Of a DNA stretch of 64,000 nucleotides, positions 1 to 7,835 are shown in pieces. The stretch covers positions 124,001 to 188,000 of the forward strand of contig NZ_JBEQCS010000007.1 of assembly GCF_046054195.1 (NCBI RefSeq), given 5' to 3'. A program made the translations under genes and the position numbers. Origin of the DNA: Celerinatantimonas sp046054195 (lineage in GTDB: Bacteria > Pseudomonadota > Gammaproteobacteria > Enterobacterales > Celerinatantimonadaceae). The notes below the pieces were generated by a model. The model was not told the DNA's origin and searched no databases. It saw only the letters and a list, made by a program, of their open reading frames with translations. Within the stretch, counting starts at the first letter, position 1. Each line of letters opens with the position of its first letter.

Positions 1-838
1 AAACCCCTAAGGTGATAACACCGGCAACAATGGTTGGGCCAAGAAACACATAAGGTAAGATGGTGGTGTACTGAAGGTAAGACCACTTGGCAATATCGAA
101 ATAAAGATAGTGTTTATAAAGGGTAAAATAGTTCTTTCGAATATTTTGGAACAATTCTTTAACTGTCTCAGGATGCGCTCGGTCTGCTTCATCCTCGCCA
201 TAGACGAGCTCTTTTCGATAAGCTGCCTCAACACGTTGGTTTTTGAATTCCAACCCCGGCAACTTAATTCCTACCAAAGCTAGCAATACTGTGCCGAAAA
301 TAGCCGATAGAATCGCCAGATAGATTAGCGAATGGGGAACATGGCCAATCCAAGGCAGTTGCGTGACCTGTTTTGAGAGGACCCACAAAATAGGCAAGAA
401 GGCGATGAGCGTCATCACTGACTGAACTAGACTTGAACCCAATCCTTCAACGATTCGGGCAAAACGCATCGTATCTTCCTGAATACGCTGGGAAGCCCCT
501 TCGATATGGCGGATCTGTGGCCAGTACTGCATGTAATAATCGTTCATTGCTTGGCGCCAGCGGAATACATAGTGGCGAACGAAAAAGTCCAGCAAAACGG
601 CAATAATGATGTAAACGGAAACAATATTGAAAAAGTCGAGACAGCCCATTAATAAGTCGTGAAGGGTAACGGCGTGGGGCTTGGAAAGTGCGCTTTGGAT
701 GAGATTATAAAATGAACCAAACCATTCATTCACTTTAACGTCGATTTCTACCTTGTACCATGTAACTCCTAAAATGAGCAATGTGCCCAGAAGTGACCAA
801 TGCAGCCACCGCTTATTTAAAAAGAATGATCGAAACAT
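1..838 (-). CDS. SbmA/BacA-family peptide transporter (C-terminus beyond window)
   Basis: Inner-membrane SbmA/BacA-family transporter; family members import peptides such as proline-rich antimicrobial peptides, using the proton gradient. The frame is open from an ATG at 836-838 to the window edge, about 279 codons. Family signatures seen are HYVFRWR, HIEGASQR, QEDTMRFAR, IKLPGLEFKNQRVEAAYRKE and RKNYF. Several hydrophobic membrane segments are evident. Compared with E. coli SbmA (from memory) it begins near that protein's HRWQYW segment, so roughly 70 N-terminal residues holding the first membrane helices are absent; a short-form subfamily is likely. The next gene upstream is also on the minus strand, so it may have its own promoter in 839-1116. 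The family call is firm; the substrate is unknown. Confidence 0.88.
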   Translation of the reverse strand, partial: MFRSFFLNKRWLHWSLLGTLLILGVTWYKVEIDVKVNEWFGSFYNLIQSALSKPHAVTLHDLLMGCLDFFNIVSVYIIIAVLLDFFVRHYVFRWRQAMNDYYMQYWPQIRHIEGASQRIQEDTMRFARIVEGLGSSLVQSVMTLIAFLPILWVLSKQVTQLPWIGHVPHSLIYLAILSAIFGTVLLALVGIKLPGLEFKNQRVEAAYRKELVYGEDEADRAHPETVKELFQNIRKNYFTLYKHYLYFDIAKWSYLQYTTILPYVFLGPTIVAGVITLGV

Positions 839-1116
839 CCCAAATCCTATGTTGTGTAATGCAAAACAGTAACGCTGATATCATTAGGTCATTATTAGCG
901 AAAAAAGTGCCATATTTTGGAAAAAAGAATTTTGAAAAACAATTGGCAACTTTATTGTCCATGTGACGCTAAAATCAACTGCCTTAGATTAGCTAAGACA
1001 TGTGACCATCATACGAATTTATTTGTAATAATGAGTAATTTTTATGTAAAGGTCGCTTTCAAACGACTTACTCACACTACCACAACATAAGGAAAAGAGG
1101 GAAATTTGCTCTGTGA

Positions 1117-1536
1117 TTAATTTGCTGTTAGAGCGTACCAAGATTCAACGATAACCACTGCACTGGCGCTATCAATGGCTCCCTTTTTCAGAGCGCGATA
1201 ACCGCCTTGTTCAAATAAAGATGCGCGGGCATCGACCGTCGTTAGTCGTTCATCTTGCAAATCAACCGGTAACCCGTAACGGCCATGTAAGCGCTTGGCA
1301 AACTTTCGGGCTCGAGTTGTTATATCCTGCTCGGTGCCATCCATATTCAAAGGCAAACCCACCACTAAGCGCTGAGGTTGCCACTGACGGATAAGATTGG
1401 CCAGGTCATCCCAATTCGGGATCCCATCGCGCGCTTTGAGCGCATTTAAAGCACTGGCACTACCGGTAATAGGGTTGCCAATCGCAACCCCGATGCTTTG
1501 TGTGCCAAAGTCAAAACCAAGTACTGAGACTGTCAT
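1117..1536 (-). CDS. yqgF: Putative pre-16S rRNA nuclease / RuvX-type resolvase YqgF
   Basis: RNase H-fold nuclease of the YqgF family, implicated in maturing the 5' end of 16S rRNA and earlier proposed as a Holliday-junction resolvase. The 139-residue product has the usual family length. It shows the N-terminal GFDFGTQSIGVAIG strand with the first acidic residue, VVGLPLNMDGT in the middle and DERLTT toward the C-terminus, the expected catalytic acidic positions. It lies 5 bp downstream of yqgE in the same direction, as in E. coli, and ends the gshB-yqgE-yqgF run. Confidence 0.95.
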   Translation of the reverse strand: MTVSVLGFDFGTQSIGVAIGNPITGSASALNALKARDGIPNWDDLANLIRQWQPQRLVVGLPLNMDGTEQDITTRARKFAKRLHGRYGLPVDLQDERLTTVDARASLFEQGGYRALKKGAIDSASAVVIVESWYALTAN

Positions 1537-1541
1537 AATAA

Positions 1542-2105
1542 TTAGGCATGTCCGATATCAGAGGTAAGCTGCCAAGGTTCAAATCCTAACTGTCGAGCCG
1601 CAGCTTCCCAACGCTGATGGGTAGGTGTATTGAAAATGATATCAGGATCAGCTGGAATATTGAGCCAAGCATTATTGGCTATTTCTTGTTCGAGCTGACC
1701 TGCTGACCAGCCTGCGTATCCCAATGTAACCAGATACTGTTCAGGTTGCTTATCGGTTCCCAAGGTCTCGAGGATATCTTTAGAAGTGGTAATCATGACT
1801 TGATTACTCAATGCTAAAGAGCTGTTGAACCCATCTTTAGGTGTATGCAAAACAAATCCCCGTTCTTGTGCAACGGGGCCACCTTGATAGACTTGATGAC
1901 CAGCTAGCTCTTTGAGATCGCGGTGGCTGTCCATCATATCTATTTGCGTAAGTAAGCTATCGATGGTCAAATCAACAGGAACATTGACGACTAGTCCCAT
2001 TGCTCCATCTTCATTATGCTCACATACATAGACGACTGTTTGCTTAAAATACGGATCCGTAAAGCTAGGCATTGCAATTAAAAACTGATTTTTTAGATTT
2101 TCCAT
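1542..2105 (-). CDS. yqgE: UPF0301/AlgH family protein YqgE
   Basis: Member of the UPF0301 (AlgH) family, whose biochemical role is still unsettled. The 187-residue product has the family start NQFLIAMPSFTDPYF followed by VVYVCEHNEDGAMGLVVN, then VYQGGPV and LGYAGWSAGQLEQE, which are the signature blocks. The length is normal for the family. It sits between gshB (28 bp upstream) and yqgF (5 bp downstream) on the same strand, the arrangement seen in enterobacteria and vibrios, so co-transcription is likely. Confidence 0.95.
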   Translation of the reverse strand: MENLKNQFLIAMPSFTDPYFKQTVVYVCEHNEDGAMGLVVNVPVDLTIDSLLTQIDMMDSHRDLKELAGHQVYQGGPVAQERGFVLHTPKDGFNSSLALSNQVMITTSKDILETLGTDKQPEQYLVTLGYAGWSAGQLEQEIANNAWLNIPADPDIIFNTPTHQRWEAAARQLGFEPWQLTSDIGHA

Positions 2106-2133
2106 TGCTCCTCCTCAAGGGAACGCTATCTCC

Positions 2134-3093
2134 CTAGTGCTTGCGCTCGTCTAAACGACGTTCGATCGCCAGCATTAACTGATGCGCGATATCAAAACCA
2201 TACGCGGCTTGGATTTCTCGAATACAGGTCGGACTTGTCACATTGATTTCGGTAACGTGATCGCCAATAACGTCCAGTCCGACAAAAATTAGCCCTTTTT
2301 CTTTAAGCGTTGGACCAATTGCTCTAGCAATGCGCCAATCTGATTCAGAGAGCTCGCGTGCTTCACCCCGGCCACCTGCGGCCAAATTACCACGAGTTTC
2401 ACCCTGCGGTGGAATTCGAGCCAAACAATAAGGCATTGGTTCGCCATCAACAATCAAAATACGCTTATCACCATCTTTAATCTCTGGCAGATAGCTTTGG
2501 ACCATACAAAATTGCTTGCCTTGCTCAGTGAGTGTTTCGATAATCACCGAGACATTTGGGTCATCTTCTTTAACTCGGAAGATTGAAGTCCCCCCCATGC
2601 CATCCAGCGGCTTCATGATGACATCGCCATATTGCTGATGAAACTCTTTTAACCGCTTGGCATTGCGAGTGACTAATGTTGGCGGTGTGAATTCACTAAA
2701 CCAAGCGGTAAATAATTTCTCATTGGCATCACGCAAACTTTGTGGCTTATTGACAATGAGTGTGCCGTAATCTTCTGCTCTTTCAAGCATATAAGTTGCA
2801 TAAATGTATTCTGTGTCAAATGGTGGATCTTTACGCATTAAGATCACATCTAACTCTTTAAGCTCGCGTGTCGCCACTTCACCTAACTGATAAAAATCAT
2901 CTGGATTATCGGCAACAGTGATTTTCGTCATCTGCGCCCAAGCTTGCCCATCGCGTAAAAATAGATCGCCCATCTGCATATAATATAGCTCGTATCCGCG
3001 CTGCTGGGCGGCTAACAGCATGGCCAGCGATGTATCTTTTTTAAAATGGATCTCTTCTATCGGATCCATGACGATTCCGAGCTTAATTGTCAT
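2134..3093 (-). CDS. gshB: Glutathione synthetase
   Basis: ATP-grasp ligase joining gamma-glutamylcysteine and glycine to make glutathione, in the cytosol. The start is set at the ATG giving MTIKLGIVMDPIEEI, matching the E. coli N-terminus; a longer reading adds 15 unrelated residues lying inside rsmE. The product is 319 residues, normal length. ATP-grasp features include IMKPLDGMGGTSIFR for nucleotide binding and a C-terminal block FVGLDVIGDHVTEINVTSPT with the metal-binding acidic and Asn residues. The start overlaps the rsmE stop by one base (TAATG), so translation is probably coupled. Confidence 0.97.
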   Translation of the reverse strand: MTIKLGIVMDPIEEIHFKKDTSLAMLLAAQQRGYELYYMQMGDLFLRDGQAWAQMTKITVADNPDDFYQLGEVATRELKELDVILMRKDPPFDTEYIYATYMLERAEDYGTLIVNKPQSLRDANEKLFTAWFSEFTPPTLVTRNAKRLKEFHQQYGDVIMKPLDGMGGTSIFRVKEDDPNVSVIIETLTEQGKQFCMVQSYLPEIKDGDKRILIVDGEPMPYCLARIPPQGETRGNLAAGGRGEARELSESDWRIARAIGPTLKEKGLIFVGLDVIGDHVTEINVTSPTCIREIQAAYGFDIAHQLMLAIERRLDERKH

Positions 3094-3827
3094 TATGCTA
3101 AATCTCCAAATTGACTCTGTAATGCGCTGATAGCACAAAGAGCGGCAGTTTCTGTTCTTAAAATGCGAGGGCCTAACTGGATTTCGGCGAATGCCAGCGA
3201 GCTCATCTGAGTAATTTCCTGTTCACTTAAGCCACCTTCAGGTCCAATCAATAATCGAATGCCCTGTTCTGGCCGTGGCATGCTCTTAATTGTATATGGG
3301 GCCTGCGGGTGTAAATTCAACTTCATTTCGCTGGTTTGTTCGCGTGCCCACTGCTCGAGCTCTTGCACCGGGTTTACGTTAGGAATAATAGCGCGACCAC
3401 ATTGCTCGCATGCGCTAATGACTATTTTTTGCCACTGTTGGCGTTTTTTCTCAAGCCGCTCAGGCGGCAATTTTACGCCGCATCGCTCACTTAACAGTGG
3501 CGTGATTTCGCTCACTCCCAGCTCAACTGATTTTTGCAAAGTGAAATCCATTTTATCACCGCGAGAGATGACTTGGCCTAAGTGGATGCGAAGGGGGGAC
3601 TCAATCTGATGTTTGTCATTAATTGAATCTAAGCGAACTTCAACGCTGCGTTTAGTTAATGAGGTTATCTCTGCGACATAATCAAGTCCATCACCACAAA
3701 ATAAAATTACTTGATGGCCCTCTTTGAGTCGCAAAACACGGGCCACATGGCCTGCGGCCTCATCGCTAAGCGATACCTGCTGCTGTGTTCCTAATGGTGA
3801 AGGGTGATAGATTCTCGGAATACGCAT
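3093..3827 (-). CDS. rsmE: 16S rRNA m3U1498 methyltransferase
   Basis: SPOUT-class methyltransferase that methylates N3 of U1498 in 16S rRNA using S-adenosylmethionine. The 244-residue protein begins MRIPRIYH as in E. coli, has an N-terminal PUA-like domain to about residue 70, then the SPOUT domain. The SAM-binding knot motifs are visible: LLIGPEGGLSEQE and QLGPRILRTETA near the C-terminus. It is the first gene before gshB and overlaps it by one base. The endA gene that often lies upstream in related bacteria is absent here; sprT comes instead, 15 bp away. Confidence 0.97.
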   Translation of the reverse strand: MRIPRIYHPSPLGTQQQVSLSDEAAGHVARVLRLKEGHQVILFCGDGLDYVAEITSLTKRSVEVRLDSINDKHQIESPLRIHLGQVISRGDKMDFTLQKSVELGVSEITPLLSERCGVKLPPERLEKKRQQWQKIVISACEQCGRAIIPNVNPVQELEQWAREQTSEMKLNLHPQAPYTIKSMPRPEQGIRLLIGPEGGLSEQEITQMSSLAFAEIQLGPRILRTETAALCAISALQSQFGDLA

Positions 3828-3842
3828 TTGTGTAGATATCCT

Positions 3843-4340
3843 TTACTTATCGGGCAAATGGTGGTGATGCTTATCATCAATTGCAACTAACATAGCGCCA
3901 CAGTCTCGACACTGATAATAGCGGCCACGCAAAATAGCGCGATGGCGGCGTGTTGACAACTGGTAATGACGGCAGTTGCAACGGTATGGATAGGTTTTAC
4001 CTTGGACACTACTTACATCATAGTCGTGCAAGCGAGTTGGTTGTAAACCAAAAACTTGCAGCATAATGTGTTGCCACTCTTTGCCATGGGCTCGCACATT
4101 GCCCCACAGGCAATAAGCTATCCAATGAGCTACCTCGTGTCCCACTGTCTGTTTAATAAAGTGGCCTCTATTTTCTTCATAGAGAATTCGGTTAAAGCGC
4201 AGTTGTGCTTGGCCAAGACGAGCCTGTCCTGCTGCTTTACCGCGCAAATTCACTTTGACGCTGGGCCTTTCAAAGGTTCGATGAAAATAGTTTTCGGCGA
4301 TACGAATGTAGTGTTCGCAGGCGTCGCTTATCTCTTGCAT
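3843..4340 (-). CDS. sprT: SprT family zinc metalloprotease
   Basis: SprT-like protein with a zinc-metalloprotease fold; the bacterial function is poorly defined. The HExxH motif is visible (GHEVAHW), followed by GKEW in the usual spacing, and the C-terminus carries a Cys-rich zinc-binding part (YRCNCRHYQLSTRRHR and YQCRDCGAML). The start is placed at 4338-4340 (MQEISDACEHY), giving 165 residues, the normal family length. The open frame extends upstream, but the next in-frame ATG at 4370 lies inside the metK terminator hairpin. No strong Shine-Dalgarno sequence is seen, so the exact start is uncertain. Confidence 0.9.
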   Translation of the reverse strand: MQEISDACEHYIRIAENYFHRTFERPSVKVNLRGKAAGQARLGQAQLRFNRILYEENRGHFIKQTVGHEVAHWIAYCLWGNVRAHGKEWQHIMLQVFGLQPTRLHDYDVSSVQGKTYPYRCNCRHYQLSTRRHRAILRGRYYQCRDCGAMLVAIDDKHHHHLPDK

Positions 4341-4358
4341 ATATTTATTAGATAAATA

Positions 4359-4382
4359 AAAAGGCGCCATTGGCGCCTTTAT
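4359..4382 (-). terminator. Rho-independent terminator after metK
   Basis: A perfect GGCGCC...GGCGCC stem around a short loop is flanked by an A-run on one side and a T-run on the other. On the minus strand it follows the metK stop by about 20 bases and ends in TTTTT. It separates metK from sprT and helps to reject an upstream start for sprT. Confidence 0.8.
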
Positions 4383-4401
4383 CGATAGCCTAAAAAGGAT
4401 T

Positions 4402-5553
4402 TTACAATCCGGCTGCATCTTTGAGCAAGTCGGCTTTATCAGTTTTTTCCCATGGGAATTGACTGCGCCCGAAGTGTCCAAATGTTGCTGTTTCTTGATA
4501 GATTGGCCGTTTCAAATCGAGCATTTCGATTAATCCATATGGACGTAAATCGAAGTTTTCACGAACCAACTGAACCAGACGTTCATCACTGATTTTACCT
4601 GTACCGAATGTATCAACACTAATAGAGGTTGGCTCAGCAACACCAATTGCATATGAAACCTGAATTTCACAGCGGTTAGCAAGCCCTGCTGCAACAATGT
4701 TTTTAGCAACATAACGAGCTGCATATGCTGCGCTGCGGTCAACTTTTGATGGATCTTTACCAGAGAAAGCGCCACCACCATGACGAGCCATACCGCCATA
4801 GGTATCTACGATAATTTTACGGCCAGTTAGACCACAGTCACCCATTGGGCCGCCAATTACAAAGCGGCCAGTTGGGTTAATGAAAAATTTAGTTTTTTCA
4901 CTTAGCCATTCACTTGGCAGAACAGGTTTGATGATCGTTTCCATCACCGCTTCCTGAAGCTCTTTCTGGCTGATATCTTCGCTGTGTTGAGTTGATAAAA
5001 CAACGGCATCAATGCCTTTGATTTTGCCATTTTCATAGGCAAAAGTGACCTGGCTTTTCGCATCAGGGCGTAACCAAGGCAGTGTTTTATCACGGCGAAC
5101 TTGAGATTGACGCTGAACTAAACGGTGCGAATAGGTAATAGGGGCAGGCATTAAAACATCGGTTTCATCCGTTGCATAGCCAAACATGAGCCCTTGGTCT
5201 CCAGCGCCCTGTTCTTTAGGGTCAGCGCGGTCAACACCTTGGTTAATGTCTGGAGATTGTTTACCAATAGCGTTTAACACAGCGCATGAATCCGCATCAA
5301 AACCCATTTCTGAGCCTGTATATCCGATTTCTCGAACGGTTCGACGAGCCAATTCCTCAATGTCTACCCATGCTGAAGTCGTGATTTCACCACCGACTAA
5401 AACCATGCCTGTTTTGACGTATGTCTCACAGGCAACGCGTGCCATAGGATCTTGAGTAAGGATTGCATCGAGGACTGCATCAGAGATTTGATCCGCGATT
5501 TTATCGGGATGGCCCTCTGAGACAGATTCAGATGTAAACAAGTGTATAGCCAT
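4402..5553 (-). CDS. metK: S-adenosylmethionine synthetase
   Basis: Makes S-adenosylmethionine from methionine and ATP; the cytosolic enzyme is a tetramer. The start is the ATG giving MAIHLFTSESVSEGHPDKIADQ, preceded by AGAG at suitable spacing; the longer reading adds MIREFS with no support. The product is 383 residues (E. coli 384). Signature blocks include GAGDQGLMFGYA, GGGAFSGKDPSKVDRSAAY and the His of GHPDK. It has its own upstream region carrying a MetJ-type operator (5584-5607) and a hairpin terminator downstream, so it is probably a single-gene unit repressed by MetJ with SAM. Confidence 0.98.
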   Translation of the reverse strand: MAIHLFTSESVSEGHPDKIADQISDAVLDAILTQDPMARVACETYVKTGMVLVGGEITTSAWVDIEELARRTVREIGYTGSEMGFDADSCAVLNAIGKQSPDINQGVDRADPKEQGAGDQGLMFGYATDETDVLMPAPITYSHRLVQRQSQVRRDKTLPWLRPDAKSQVTFAYENGKIKGIDAVVLSTQHSEDISQKELQEAVMETIIKPVLPSEWLSEKTKFFINPTGRFVIGGPMGDCGLTGRKIIVDTYGGMARHGGGAFSGKDPSKVDRSAAYAARYVAKNIVAAGLANRCEIQVSYAIGVAEPTSISVDTFGTGKISDERLVQLVRENFDLRPYGLIEMLDLKRPIYQETATFGHFGRSQFPWEKTDKADLLKDAAGL

Positions 5554-5583
5554 GGAAAACTCTCTTATCAAAGAATTAGAAAT

Positions 5584-5607
5584 AGATGTGTGTCCATCTG
5601 GACGTCT
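5584..5607. promoter_or_regulatory. MetJ operator (three tandem met boxes)
   Basis: Three contiguous 8-mers, agatgtgt, gtccatct and ggacgtct, match the met box AGACGTCT at 6, 4 and 7 of 8 positions. They lie 30-55 bases upstream of the metK start, where MetJ-SAM would block transcription. Tandem 8-bp boxes are the known MetJ recognition pattern. The operator call is inferred from the match and the neighbouring gene. Confidence 0.8.
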
Positions 5608-5647
5608 ATTCTAAATTATTCAGCAAAATTATCCAGTCTTTTGTGTA

Positions 5648-7078
5648 TTATGCATTGTTGTCTGAACTAGTCGATGCATTTTGTTTAACCATATCTTTGG
5701 CCGCAGGCTGGCGATTTTCTTTATTCAGCAGCGACTGTTTAAGCAGTGCTGAATACAGTGGACTTCCGCCAAGTACCTGAGCAATAAAGGTTGCGCCAAG
5801 ACAGGTCATCAAAAGAGGCAAAATTAACTGGTAGTTATCCGTCATTTCAACCACCAGTACAATTCCTGTTACAGGTGCGCGAACTGTTGCGGCAAATAGT
5901 GCACCCATTCCGGCAACAGCATACACTCCCGGTTCACTAACTAAGCCTGGGAAGAAATGCGCAGCAATCGCCCCATAAGCTAATCCTAGCAAAGTTCCCA
6001 GTGTTAGCATGGGGGCGAACACCCCACCAGGAGCACCAGATGAGAAACATCCCAGTGTGGCAACCATGCGCAAGACAAAGAACATGACCAGAATCACCCA
6101 AGGCATTGGATGTTTTACAAACTCGGTAATATGAGCGATACCGCCCATTGCCATCGAAGGATAATACAACTGTAAGAAGGCAAATATGGCCCCGAAAATG
6201 GCCCCGGTGATGGTCATCCGCAGCATGTTATTGCGATGGTAGCGTTTGAACATCGCGGTAAACTGCAGAACCCAGTTGTTAAAGTTAATGCCGATAATCC
6301 CGAAGATAATCCCCAATAATAAGAACAGCCACAGCGAACCCAGTGGTGGAACTTTATAGCTAGGAATTTCCATAATCGCACTTTGCCCATGAAAATAACG
6401 CAAGACAATGGTCGACATGAGCGTTGCTAAAGTCACACATTTAAACGAGGTGATGTTGTAGCGAAATTGCGGGCGCATCTCTTCAATAATAAATAGGATG
6501 CCAGCCAGAGGCGCGTTAAATGCCGCGGCTAAACCAGCAGCTGCCCCCGATGCTGTTAATACGTGGGTTGCATGTTGATAGCGCTTAGCACTGCCTGCGC
6601 ACATACGCCCAACGGCACCACCAATTTGCACTGATGGTCCTTCACGCCCAAGGACCATGCCTGAGCTTAACGTCAGAGCCCCGGCAATAAATTTAACCGG
6701 TAGAACTCGCCACCAACGAATGTCATGCAGCCCATCTAATGCGCCTTCAATATGTGGAATCCCACTACCGGATGACTCCGGAGCAAGTTTGCCCGTCATC
6801 CAGAAACCAATGGCTGCGAAAATTGCTCCGGCGACAATAATCAGTATGGCGATGACAAAATGAGGGAGTCCCCAGCTATCAAAGAAGTGCATACGATAGT
6901 TCGCAAGAAAACCGATTGCATATTCAAACGTTGACACAATAAGGCCGGCAATCGCGCCGACGATAGCGGACAAACCGAGTAGGACAACGTAGTCAGCTTG
7001 GGTTGTAAATATTTTGGGGGTCGCTCTATGTTTGAGGAGCCCTCCCTGAAAAAAACGAAAATTTGGAGATTTGGGCAT
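5648..7078 (-). CDS. clcA: H+/Cl- exchange transporter, ClC family
   Basis: Inner-membrane ClC antiporter moving two chloride ions per proton, linked in E. coli to acid resistance. The 476-residue protein has the ClC motifs in order: GSGIP (residues 104-108), GREGP (144-148) with the gating Glu at 146, and LFIIEEMRPQFR with the internal proton-transfer Glu at about 200. The Glu of GREGP marks a Cl-/H+ exchanger rather than the fluoride-specific subtype. About 10 hydrophobic segments follow. The N-terminus is soluble, about 30 residues. It is divergent from tkt across a 750-bp gap and 94 bp upstream of metK, which appears to have a separate promoter. Confidence 0.96.
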   Translation of the reverse strand: MPKSPNFRFFQGGLLKHRATPKIFTTQADYVVLLGLSAIVGAIAGLIVSTFEYAIGFLANYRMHFFDSWGLPHFVIAILIIVAGAIFAAIGFWMTGKLAPESSGSGIPHIEGALDGLHDIRWWRVLPVKFIAGALTLSSGMVLGREGPSVQIGGAVGRMCAGSAKRYQHATHVLTASGAAAGLAAAFNAPLAGILFIIEEMRPQFRYNITSFKCVTLATLMSTIVLRYFHGQSAIMEIPSYKVPPLGSLWLFLLLGIIFGIIGINFNNWVLQFTAMFKRYHRNNMLRMTITGAIFGAIFAFLQLYYPSMAMGGIAHITEFVKHPMPWVILVMFFVLRMVATLGCFSSGAPGGVFAPMLTLGTLLGLAYGAIAAHFFPGLVSEPGVYAVAGMGALFAATVRAPVTGIVLVVEMTDNYQLILPLLMTCLGATFIAQVLGGSPLYSALLKQSLLNKENRQPAAKDMVKQNASTSSDNNA

Positions 7079-7835
7079 TTGGCCTGAACCTAACAGTTAA
7101 ATTGTGAGATGGATCATAAAAATTTGACGGCGTTAAGCTTATGGTCGTCAGGTTTTTTTGCTATGACAAACATCAACAAAATCGTTTCTTTCTGTGCTCT
7201 GTCGAGTAGGCTAGGCTTGTAAACTGTTGCGTTTACAAACGGATTGTCGGCTCCCAAGGGAGTATAGAAACGCATCCCCTCATCTATTTATTGAGCAGTA
7301 CCAAGACGTTGCCTGGTCATTCGGGAGTAATTGAGTCACTCTCAGGCTACAGGCTGGCGTATTTTGGGCGCTTAAATAAGCATAGGAATAATCTGACTGA
7401 AAAACTGCTCATGAAGTGAGAATTAACAATTCATTCGCGATAAAAATGTGATGTCAATCATACTTATTAAGCATACAAATAACCTGGTCAGGAAACAAGC
7501 ATATTCCATCATGAGAAGGTGTTTTTTTTATGTTAAATCGATGTAATATAAAGTGGTGTTTCAAGGATAGAAGAACAGTATAAATGGATAATAGCGCTGA
7601 AATGTTTCTAATAAGATAGCCAAGCATTATCTAAATCTATGGTATTGAACACCAATTTGATGCTAAATCTAATGGATTAAAAAGCTATATCGCTGTGATT
7701 ATTCGTCAATCTTTCTAATTTGTTATAAACAGATCATTTTGTTGATATAAACGTTGAGTCGTCCGTGGGAGTTTGTGACAATGGGCGAACATGAGTATTA
7801 CTATTTATAATCAATTCATTCATCAGGAGAAACCA
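7079..7835. other. Long intergenic region between clcA and tkt
   Basis: No convincing gene is seen in about 750 bp. It contains a hairpin with a T-run 41-80 bases upstream of clcA (7119-7160), and a stretch rich in short inverted repeats at about 7200-7370, including TTGTAAAC...GTTTACAA (7218-7239). The remainder toward tkt is AT-rich and carries the tkt Shine-Dalgarno AGGAG just before the ATG at 7836. Divergent promoters for clcA and tkt must lie here, but no consensus pair stands out. Confidence 0.5.
7119..7160 (-). terminator. Terminator-like hairpin in the clcA leader
   Basis: TGACGGC on one side pairs with GGTCGTCA on the other, with about 12 bases between. A T-run follows on both strands (GGTTTTTTT on plus, AATTTTTATG on minus). 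On the minus strand it sits about 40 bases upstream of the clcA ATG, where an attenuator would be. It could equally stop a plus-strand transcript. Function is inferred from shape only. Confidence 0.4.

Noticed and set aside
781..966. 61-codon plus-strand open frame opposite the sbmA-like start
   Set aside because: Overlaps the 5' end of a well-supported minus-strand gene, with no Shine-Dalgarno or family match.
1575..1600. tRNA T-loop-like GGTTCAAATCC
   Set aside because: Lies within yqgE coding sequence with no cloverleaf around it. No tRNA was found in the window.
7079..7380. Fluoride riboswitch for the ClC gene
   Set aside because: The sequence lacks the crcB-motif pattern, and the protein has the chloride-type GREGP Glu.
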